Source of the DNA: CAG-917 sp028724485
Lineage (GTDB): Bacteria; Bacillota; Clostridia; Christensenellales; CAG-917
Length of the DNA: 7,220 nt
Assembly: GCA_028724485.1 (NCBI GenBank)
Contig: JAQYCY010000129.1
Location: 1 to 7,220, forward strand
Direction of reading: 5' to 3'
Shown: in pieces, positions 1 to 5,242 of the stretch
How positions within the stretch are numbered: position 1 is the first letter of the stretch
Layout of the letters: each line of letters opens with the position of its first letter
Program-made: the position numbers and the translations under genes
Notes under the pieces: model-generated
Database searches by the model: none
The model's input: the letters and a program-made list of their open reading frames with translations, nothing else
Told to the model about the DNA's origin: nothing

Positions 1-930
1 GCACACGTCGTGGCGACCGACTGCTTTTAGCTTTTCGTTTTGCATTGTGCTTAGGTTTACGCTGTCTTGGCTTATGCCGATAGTCGGCGTCGGGTGAAAC
101 GCCGCTTTGAACTCAACGGGATTTCCGTTTGTCATTCCGCCATTTATTCCGCCCATATTATTTGTCGTTATATGGACTTTGCCGCCTGCCACTTTAAACG
201 CGTCGTTTGCCTCGCTTCCCGTCATATCTGCAAGTTTAAACCCACGTCCGAACTCAACGCCTTTGACGGCAGGGATAGCAAATACGTTTGCCGCAATTTT
301 ACCTTCTAAACCTTCGAACAAACAATCGCCTAAGCCTATCGGTAGTCCCGTTACCTTACATTCGACTATTCCGCCAAGGCTGTCGCCCTTTTCCTTTGCG
401 TCTTTAAGCCTTTTTAAAATATCTTCGCAAAGCGAATTTTGATTTTCCATTTCTTCCGAAAAAGTGTTTTCTATTCCGCCTATTGAAAAGACTTTTGCCT
501 CGACTTCTATTCCTTTCTGTTTTAAAATTTGCTTGGCAATGCCGCCTAACACGGTCAGCGGCGCAGTCATTCTTCCGGAGTATCTTCCGCCGCCGCTCGG
601 AATTTTTCCGTACTTGACAAAGCACGGATAATCGGCGTGCGACGGTCTCGGAACGACTTTGATTTTGTCGTAATCCGAGCTTTTAACGTTTTCGTTTTGA
701 ATGACGACTTTAATTTCTTCACTCGTCAAGCCGCAGTCCAAACCGCTTATTTCAAATTCGTCGCTGTCATGACGCGGCGTTGTAAAAAACTCAAGGCTAC
801 TTCGTCTTGCCAAAAACCGCTTCAATTCTCGGACGTCGATTTTATAGCCCACGGGCAATCCTTTTATAGTGCCGCCGATATTCGGCGAATGTGATTCTCC
901 GAAAATCTCAACGCTAAGTTTATCGAACAT
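1..930 (-). CDS. aroC: Chorismate synthase, 3' end cut off by window edge
   Basis: Chorismate synthase converts EPSP to chorismate by 1,4-anti elimination of phosphate, using reduced FMN; it is the last shikimate-pathway step and acts in the cytosol. The frame is open for 310 codons from ATG at 930 to base 1 with no stop, so only the C-terminal end is missing (family length about 350-390). Visible motifs are GESHS at 11-15 (conserved His14), SHADY at 97-101, GGGRYSGRMTAP at 113-124, FGRGF at 227-231, GGMTNGNP at 264-271 and GRHD at 305-308. The SGRMTAP form, instead of the common SSARET, resembles the clostridial branch as I remember it. GGAGG at 936-940 sits 5 nt before the ATG and fixes the start. 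The first 11 nt overlap the end of aroA, which suggests translational coupling. Fold and motifs make the assignment firm. Confidence 0.95.
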   Translation of the reverse strand, partial: MFDKLSVEIFGESHSPNIGGTIKGLPVGYKIDVRELKRFLARRSSLEFFTTPRHDSDEFEISGLDCGLTSEEIKVVIQNENVKSSDYDKIKVVPRPSHADYPCFVKYGKIPSGGGRYSGRMTAPLTVLGGIAKQILKQKGIEVEAKVFSIGGIENTFSEEMENQNSLCEDILKRLKDAKEKGDSLGGIVECKVTGLPIGLGDCLFEGLEGKIAANVFAIPAVKGVEFGRGFKLADMTGSEANDAFKVAGGKVHITTNNMGGINGGMTNGNPVEFKAAFHPTPTIGISQDSVNLSTMQNEKLKAVGRHDVC

Positions 931-2149
931 ATCTTCCTCCTAAACTCTTAAAGTCGTCAAAAAAGTTTTTGTACGACTTGCCCACCGCTTCGCAATCGGT
1001 TACGACTCCGCCACAAAGACTAAGAGCGACCGCTCCCGACATAACCATTCGGTGGTCGGCTTGTCCGTTTAGAGCGCAAGGCTTAAACTCGCCGCCCTCG
1101 ATTTCGAGCGTATCGCCTAAGTCTTTAACTTTAATTCCGAGCGCTGTCAGCATTTTGATTATGCCCTGCTTTCGGTCACTCTCTTTTACCGTGAGCCTGT
1201 TTGCTCCGTAGATACGACTTATGCCCTTTGCCCTTGCCATAACGACTGCGGCAATCGGCGCAAGATCGGGGCAATCGGAAAAATCAAAATCCGCGCCGCT
1301 AAGTTCGCTTTTTTCGACGCGATAAGCGTTTTCGTCAAAAGTTATTTTCGCGTTCATTTTTTTAAGAAGATTTAAAAACACTTTGTCGCCTTGTTTGCTA
1401 CGGTCACTAAGTCCCAAAACTTCCACGTCGCCGTTTAACGCACCGAGCGCAAATAAAAAACTTGCTCCCGAAAAGTCGCCTTCGATATCGAACTCTCTTC
1501 CCTTTAACGCCGAGCCGTCTATATGATAGTCGCCATTATCTTGCTCGACTTTTCCGCCGAACGCCGTTATAACCGACAAGGTCAAATCAACGTAAGGACG
1601 GCTTTTTAGTCCTTTAAGTTTCAATTTATGCTCGCCGTCAAGCGTCAGCATACTCATAATAAGTCCCGACACGAATTGCGAACTTTCGCTTCCGTCTATT
1701 TCATAGTCACCGTTTTCAAGTTTTCCGTTTATCGAAAACGGCAAGCCGCCGTCGTAATCGGTTTTTATTCCTTTTAATTCTTCAAGCAGTTCGCCTATCG
1801 GTCTATTGCCCAATTTTCCCCTGCCGCCGAACGTAGCCTTTACTCCCAAAGCCGCCGCAAGCGGCAAAATAAATCGAAGAGTAGAACCGCTTTCGCCGCA
1901 ATCTATTTTAGCCGTTTCGACCTTTTCGATAGGGTGACAAACGATTTCTCTATCCTTAAAATCGAATTTTGCGCCAAGCGACTTCAATGCGTTTATTGTG
2001 GCAATGACGTCGTCCGATGAATAATCGCCGTACAAAACCGATTCGCCTTTCGATATGCACGCTACTATAAGTGCGCGATGAAAAAGCGACTTTGAAGTCG
2101 GCGCATAAACTTTGCCTTTTAAATTCGACTTGATAATTTCCAAATTCAT
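920..2149 (-). CDS. aroA: 3-phosphoshikimate 1-carboxyvinyltransferase (EPSP synthase)
   Basis: EPSP synthase transfers the enolpyruvyl group of PEP to shikimate-3-phosphate, the sixth shikimate-pathway step, in the cytosol. The 409-aa product has the normal family length and its key residues in order: SKS with Lys20 and Arg25, CGESGSTLRF at 84-93 (PEP loop; Gly88 and Arg92 match E. coli Gly96 and Arg100), GNRPI at 114-118, SSQ at 156-158, RPYVD at 184-188, the catalytic Asp295 in CPDLAP, RLTVKESDR at 318-326 with Lys322 and Glu323, DHRM at 365-368 and Lys391. The PEP loop has Glu-Ser where E. coli has Asn-Ala, and Phe93 replaces Pro101; such variants are common in Gram-positive enzymes. The ATG overlaps the aroB stop as TAATG, with GAGGA about 9 nt upstream inside aroB. 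The 3' end overlaps aroC by 11 nt. Nothing looks damaged. Confidence 0.97.
   Translation of the reverse strand: MNLEIIKSNLKGKVYAPTSKSLFHRALIVACISKGESVLYGDYSSDDVIATINALKSLGAKFDFKDREIVCHPIEKVETAKIDCGESGSTLRFILPLAAALGVKATFGGRGKLGNRPIGELLEELKGIKTDYDGGLPFSINGKLENGDYEIDGSESSQFVSGLIMSMLTLDGEHKLKLKGLKSRPYVDLTLSVITAFGGKVEQDNGDYHIDGSALKGREFDIEGDFSGASFLFALGALNGDVEVLGLSDRSKQGDKVFLNLLKKMNAKITFDENAYRVEKSELSGADFDFSDCPDLAPIAAVVMARAKGISRIYGANRLTVKESDRKQGIIKMLTALGIKVKDLGDTLEIEGGEFKPCALNGQADHRMVMSGAVALSLCGGVVTDCEAVGKSYKNFFDDFKSLGGRYVR
936..940 (-). promoter_or_regulatory. aroC ribosome binding site inside aroA
   Basis: GGAGG on the minus strand lies 5 nt upstream of the aroC ATG. The same bases encode Gly-Gly near the C-terminus of AroA, so the site exists only within the upstream gene and aroC initiation probably depends on ribosomes finishing aroA. 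Confidence 0.8.
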
Positions 2150-3180
2150 TAAAGCAAATCCTCAACCGATTTTTTATCAAATTCCACGATGCCGCAATTT
2201 CCGAAACCGGACGGAATGATAAGGCTGATATTGTCGCCTTTTCTCTTTTTATCAGACCAGATTGCCTTTATCATTTTTTCTTTTTTATACTTTATATACG
2301 GCATTTCGTACTTGTCCAAAAGCGCAACCATTTTGGCGTCGTCTTCGCCTTCTTCCATAACTTCCATAGAAGTAGCGACGTCTATAATCCACCTAAGCCC
2401 CGCCCCGACGGCAATGCCGTGCGGTATTTTGTATTTGCTGAGTTTTTCGACGGCGTGTCCGTAAGTATGACCGAGGTTTAAAAACATTCTTGCCCCCGAT
2501 TCTTTTTCGTCTTCTTCGACTATGCGCTTCTTTATGCGAACGCATTTGTCTACAAATCGAGCGGCGTTTTCGCTGTCAAGTCCTAATTCGAGTTCGAGTA
2601 TCTCGCCGTCTAAAATCGCATACTTAATACCTTCGCCTATTCCGTTTTTCCATTCGTTTTTCGGAAGCGTATTCAAAAAGTCGTTGTCACAAACAACAAG
2701 CGTCGGTTGATAAAACGAGCCTATCATATTTTTGGCGCAACTTAAATCTACTCCCGTTTTGCCGCCGACAGAGCTGTCTATCATAGCAAGCAAAGTTGTC
2801 GGTACGTTTATCCACTTTATGCCGCGCATATAAATAGATGCGGTAAAGCCTGCCATATCGCCGCATACGCCGCCGCCTAACGCAAGAACCAAGTCGCTTC
2901 TTGAAAACTCGTTTTTTGCCATAAGGTTTAACGCCTTTAAAACGGTTTTCATTCTCTTGCGCTTTTCGCCTGCCTTAAAGACGTAAGGCACAATCGTGTA
3001 ACCGCCGAGTTTGTCAATCATTTGATTGCCGTAAAGTTTAAAAACGTTGCTGTCCGAAAAAAGCAAAATCTTTTGCGGCTTTACAGGCTTTATTTCGTCT
3101 ATGAAGCTTTTTAATCTGTCTACGCCCTTTGCACCGACCATAACTTTGTAAGGCGTCGAGGCGTTAACTTTTATATCCAT
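2149..3180 (-). CDS. aroB: 3-dehydroquinate synthase
   Basis: This enzyme cyclises DAHP to 3-dehydroquinate, the second shikimate-pathway step, using NAD and a divalent metal (zinc or cobalt). The 343-aa product is close to the usual 340-360. The N-terminal half carries the NAD-binding signature: GGGVCGDMAGF at 102-112, the YMRG stretch at 117-120, PTTLLAMIDSSVGGKTGVD at 127-145, then the KNMIGSFYQP segment. Metal ligands by family comparison are Glu183 in GEGIKYA, His238 in LGHTYGH and His254 in PHGIAVG; His242 matches the catalytic histidine. A DKKRKGD stretch near 310-316 matches the basic substrate-binding motif. The start is set by AAGGAG about 10 nt upstream. The first 17 nt overlap the end of tyrA, and the stop shares one base with the aroA ATG, placing it in the middle of a coupled operon. 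Confidence 0.97.
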   Translation of the reverse strand: MDIKVNASTPYKVMVGAKGVDRLKSFIDEIKPVKPQKILLFSDSNVFKLYGNQMIDKLGGYTIVPYVFKAGEKRKRMKTVLKALNLMAKNEFSRSDLVLALGGGVCGDMAGFTASIYMRGIKWINVPTTLLAMIDSSVGGKTGVDLSCAKNMIGSFYQPTLVVCDNDFLNTLPKNEWKNGIGEGIKYAILDGEILELELGLDSENAARFVDKCVRIKKRIVEEDEKESGARMFLNLGHTYGHAVEKLSKYKIPHGIAVGAGLRWIIDVATSMEVMEEGEDDAKMVALLDKYEMPYIKYKKEKMIKAIWSDKKRKGDNISLIIPSGFGNCGIVEFDKKSVEDLL

Positions 3181-4042
3181 TGTCGAAACGCTCCTTGGTT
3201 TTTTGTCTTATTCCGCTTTCGATATCGCATTTGATTTCGTTGCCGCGGCTGAGTTTTTCATAAAGTTTATCTTTATCGTTATTTTCAAGGCACTCTTTAA
3301 ATTCGTTGAGTTGCCTTATAAGGTCTGTAAGTTCGACTAAAAGATAGTCGCGGTTGTCCGACAAAAGCTCCGTCCACATTTTCGGATTGAGCCTTGCTAC
3401 TCTTGTCATATCTCTGAAACTGCCTGCCGTAAATCCGTAAATTTCGTCCGCCATTACGTTTTGGACGTATGCGCTTGAAACAATATGCGCAAGTTGCGAC
3501 GTGTACGAAATCATCTTGTCGTGTTCGCGAGCAGTCGTGATAACCATTCCTTTAAAGCCTATGCCCATCATAATAGACTTGACTTTAGCAAGCACTTCGA
3601 TCGGCGAATCGACGTTGACTGCAAGTAGCGACGCCCCATCGAACAAAAGCGGCGACGAATACTTTATTCCCGAATATTCTTTGCCTGCCATCGGGTGAAG
3701 CGCAACGAATTGAACTTTAGGATATTGTTTTTTTAGTTTTGACATTTCCGCAACGACTTTTCTTTTTAAGCCGCACAGGTCGCTCACTATTGCGCCGTCC
3801 TTTAATTTCGGAACAAGCTCGTTTAACAAGTCAACAGTGCTTTGCGGATATACGGAAACGATAAGATAGTCGATATTACTTACAATTTCGTCGGTTAAAA
3901 CGTCGTCTATCGCTCCGATTAAAACCGCTTTTTGCAAAACGTTATCGTCGCAATCGCCGCCGAAAACTTCGTGTCCTGCCGCTTTCAATGCCTTTGCCAT
4001 CGAGCCGCCGATAAGACCTAACCCTACTATTCCTATTTTCAT
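3164..4042 (-). CDS. tyrA: Prephenate dehydrogenase
   Basis: TyrA oxidatively decarboxylates prephenate to 4-hydroxyphenylpyruvate, committing chorismate-derived carbon to tyrosine. The 292-aa product begins with a Rossmann fold, GLGLIGGSMAKAL at 7-19, with Asp30 at the end of the second strand, which favours NAD over NADP (inference). HPMAGKEYSG at 116-125 is the family substrate-binding motif; HDKMISYTSQLAH at 174-186 and GFTAGSFRDMTRVA at 203-216 are the C-terminal helical-domain motifs. No chorismate mutase domain is fused at the N-terminus, and no ACT domain is evident after residue 220. I chose ATG at 4042 rather than a TTG at 4072: it sits 1 nt after the aroF stop, has AAAGGGA 5 nt upstream, and opens directly into the Rossmann strand. 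The 3' end overlaps aroB by 17 nt. Confidence 0.95.
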   Translation of the reverse strand: MKIGIVGLGLIGGSMAKALKAAGHEVFGGDCDDNVLQKAVLIGAIDDVLTDEIVSNIDYLIVSVYPQSTVDLLNELVPKLKDGAIVSDLCGLKRKVVAEMSKLKKQYPKVQFVALHPMAGKEYSGIKYSSPLLFDGASLLAVNVDSPIEVLAKVKSIMMGIGFKGMVITTAREHDKMISYTSQLAHIVSSAYVQNVMADEIYGFTAGSFRDMTRVARLNPKMWTELLSDNRDYLLVELTDLIRQLNEFKECLENNDKDKLYEKLSRGNEIKCDIESGIRQKTKERFDNGYKS

Positions 4043-4043
4043 A

Positions 4044-5057
4044 TCAGTCCCTTTGCTTGCCGACCAAGTCAAGCATAACGTTGATTTTTTTTGCGAGCGC
4101 GTCGAATTGCGCAGGCGTCACCGATTGAGCTCCGTCACAAAGTGCTTTTGACGGATTGTTATGCACTTCGATTTCAAGTCCGTCCGCTCCTGCGCCGACT
4201 GCGGCAAGGGATAGCGGCGGAACAAGTCTGCTTATACCGCTTGCGTGCGACGGATCCACCAAAATAGGAAGATGCGTCTTTTCTTTAAGAAGCGGTATTG
4301 CGCTAAGATCGAGCGTATTTCTTGTCATCGGCTCGAACGTTCTTATTCCTCGTTCGCAAAGAATAACTTTTTCGTTGCCCTCCGACATTATATATTCTGC
4401 GCTCATAAGCCATTCTTCAATCGTATTCGCAAAGCCCCTTTTAAGCAAAATCGGCTTATCCGTTCTTCCGAGTTCCTTTAAAAGCTCGAAGTTTTGCATA
4501 TTTCTTGCGCCGACTTGAATTACGTCAACGTCACGGAACATATCGAGATGACTTGCGCTCATAATTTCGGTTACAATCGGCATTCCCGTTTCGGCTTTTG
4601 CTTTAAGTAAAAGCTCTATGCCCTCGCCACGCATACCTTGGAACGCATACGGACTTGTACGCGGTTTAAACGCGCCGCCGCGAAGCAAAGTCGCGCCCGA
4701 CTCTTTGACGGCTTTCGCAACTTCTATTATTTGTTTTTCCGATTCCACCGAGCAAGGACCTGCGATAATTTGAAAATAATTGCCGCCGATTTTGTGTCCG
4801 CCGACTTCGATTATCGTATCGTCGGGATGAAATTTTCTGTTCGCCTTTTTATACGGCTCTTGAATTCTCGTTACGCTTTCTACTATGTCAAGCGAACGAA
4901 TAAGGTCGATATCGACCTTTGACGTGTCGCCGATTACTCCGAGAATGGTACTCGTCTCGCCCTTTGAATAGTGAATATCAAGCCCTAAACCCTTTATCCA
5001 ATTCGTTAAGTTGTCTACTCTTTTCTTTTCTCCGTCGTTTTTAACTACGATAATCAT
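4044..5057 (-). CDS. aroF: DAHP synthase, type I-beta, with N-terminal regulatory domain
   Basis: DAHP synthase condenses PEP and erythrose-4-phosphate in the first committed step of aromatic biosynthesis. The 337-aa product has the Thermotoga-type layout: residues 1 to about 70 form a ferredoxin-like domain (MIIVVKN start), which in characterised relatives binds Tyr or Phe for feedback inhibition, followed by a KDO8P-synthase-like barrel. Barrel motifs are AGPCSVES at 99-106, LRGGAFKPRTSPYAFQG at 125-141, QVGARNMQN at 181-189, LLKRG at 204-208, CERGIRTFE at 234-242 and DPSHASG at 268-274. By alignment to the T. maritima enzyme, metal ligands are Cys102, His271, Glu297 and Asp308, all present. 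AGGAG at 5066-5070 is 8 nt upstream of the ATG. It is the first structural gene of the operon, directly behind an attenuator, so both synthesis and activity are probably end-product controlled. No chorismate mutase domain is fused. Confidence 0.96.
   Translation of the reverse strand: MIIVVKNDGEKKRVDNLTNWIKGLGLDIHYSKGETSTILGVIGDTSKVDIDLIRSLDIVESVTRIQEPYKKANRKFHPDDTIIEVGGHKIGGNYFQIIAGPCSVESEKQIIEVAKAVKESGATLLRGGAFKPRTSPYAFQGMRGEGIELLLKAKAETGMPIVTEIMSASHLDMFRDVDVIQVGARNMQNFELLKELGRTDKPILLKRGFANTIEEWLMSAEYIMSEGNEKVILCERGIRTFEPMTRNTLDLSAIPLLKEKTHLPILVDPSHASGISRLVPPLSLAAVGAGADGLEIEVHNNPSKALCDGAQSVTPAQFDALAKKINVMLDLVGKQRD
4048..4054 (-). promoter_or_regulatory. tyrA ribosome binding site
   Basis: AAAGGGA on the minus strand, 5 nt before ATG 4042, lies within the last codons of aroF. 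It supports the 292-aa start over the longer TTG start and fits termination-reinitiation across the 1-nt aroF-tyrA gap. Confidence 0.65.
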
Positions 5058-5065
5058 ATTCTGTT

Positions 5066-5070
5066 CTCCT
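5066..5070 (-). promoter_or_regulatory. aroF ribosome binding site just past the attenuator
   Basis: AGGAG, 8 nt before the aroF ATG, starts only 6 nt after the terminator U-tract. It is not part of either leader hairpin, so control looks transcriptional rather than by blocking this site. Confidence 0.8.
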
Positions 5071-5076
5071 TATATT

Positions 5077-5103
5077 AAAAAACCGCTACTTACGTAACGG
5101 TTT
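5077..5103 (-). terminator. Rho-independent terminator (attenuator) upstream of aroF
   Basis: On the minus strand a 10-bp stem, AAACCGTTAC paired with GTAGCGGTTT (one G-U pair), closes a GTAA loop, a GNRA-type tetraloop. Six T residues follow the CGG of the second arm, three of them inside the stem and three as free tail. It stands between the leader ORF and the aroF ribosome site, where it would stop transcription before the structural genes unless the 5' arm is captured by the upstream antiterminator strand. Confidence 0.9.
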
Positions 5104-5131
5104 AAAGTTTGCTTATATTACCGCACGCAAA
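5089..5131 (-). promoter_or_regulatory. Antiterminator hairpin competing with the attenuator
   Basis: On the minus strand TTTGCGTGCGGT (5120-5131) pairs with ACCGTTACGTAAG (5089-5101): 12 pairs by hand, three of them G-U, with a single bulged U at 5097 and an 18-nt loop. The second strand is nearly all of the terminator's 5' arm plus its loop, so the two structures exclude each other. The first strand begins 2 nt after the leader stop codon, where a ribosome resting at the stop would mask it. Pairing was derived by eye, without energies. Confidence 0.78.
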
Positions 5132-5182
5132 AATTATGACTTATTGAAGCCATAAAAGTAAAAATAATAATATGCATTTGCG
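5126..5182 (-). promoter_or_regulatory. Possible 1:2 pause/protector pairing in the leader
   Basis: CGCAAA inside leader codons 6-8 (5177-5182) is exactly complementary to TTTGCG (5126-5131), the start of the antiterminator strand. This mirrors the 1:2 hairpin of trp-type attenuators: with no ribosome it would hold the antiterminator strand and allow termination. Only 6 bp enclose a long loop of about 44 nt, so this is the weakest part of the model. Confidence 0.4.
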
Positions 5183-5199
5183 ATAATTGTTTTTTTCAT
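5134..5199 (-). CDS. Aromatic-rich leader peptide of the aro operon attenuator
   Basis: This 21-codon ORF starts at ATG 5199 (beginning MKKTIIA) and ends with TAA at 5134-5136. Residues 10-18 read YYYFYFYGF, so 8 of 9 are Tyr or Phe: five Tyr codons (four TAT, one TAC) and three Phe codons. Its job is inferred to be sensing charged tRNA-Tyr and tRNA-Phe. Ribosomes stalling in the aromatic run would leave the antiterminator strand free and allow readthrough into aroF. Efficient translation to the stop would mask that strand and let the terminator form. The only SD-like sequence, AAGG, is 2 nt from the ATG, and the predicted transcription start is at or next to the ATG, so translation may be leaderless. 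An in-frame TAA four codons upstream rules out an earlier start. The peptide itself probably has no function once made. Confidence 0.85.
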   Translation of the reverse strand: MKKTIIANAYYYFYFYGFNKS

Positions 5200-5205
5200 A
5201 GCCTT

Positions 5206-5234
5206 AGTTTAACACTGCACGTTTAAGATGTCAA
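5206..5234 (-). promoter_or_regulatory. Sigma-A-type promoter of the aro operon leader
   Basis: A perfect -35 box TTGACA (5229-5234) is followed by a 17-bp spacer and a -10 box TAAACT (5206-5211; 4 of 6 matches to TATAAT). The -35 starts 9 nt past the stop of the upstream membrane-protein gene. With a usual 7-nt spacing, transcription would begin at about 5199, the first base of the leader ATG. No terminator separates this promoter from the upstream gene, so some readthrough from the 6800-6828 promoter is possible. Confidence 0.75.
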
Positions 5235-5242
5235 CAACTTTA

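Noticed and set aside
107..442. Plus-strand open frame opposite aroC
   Set aside because: It is the antisense of a well-supported chorismate synthase, with no ribosome site and no family motif. The other plus-strand frames opposite aroA, aroB, tyrA, aroF and the membrane protein were rejected for the same reason.
4043..4072. Longer tyrA start at TTG 4072
   Set aside because: It lies inside aroF, has no good ribosome site, and adds ten residues before the Rossmann strand. ATG 4042 has AAAGGGA at 5 nt.
5058..5199. T-box riboswitch before aroF
   Set aside because: I see no T-box consensus or room for the specifier stem; the translated aromatic-rich ORF and its hairpins explain the region better.
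5206..5225. TTAAAC direct repeat in the aro promoter as a repressor operator
   Set aside because: Two 6-bp AT-rich copies overlapping a -10 box are easily explained by chance and by the box itself.
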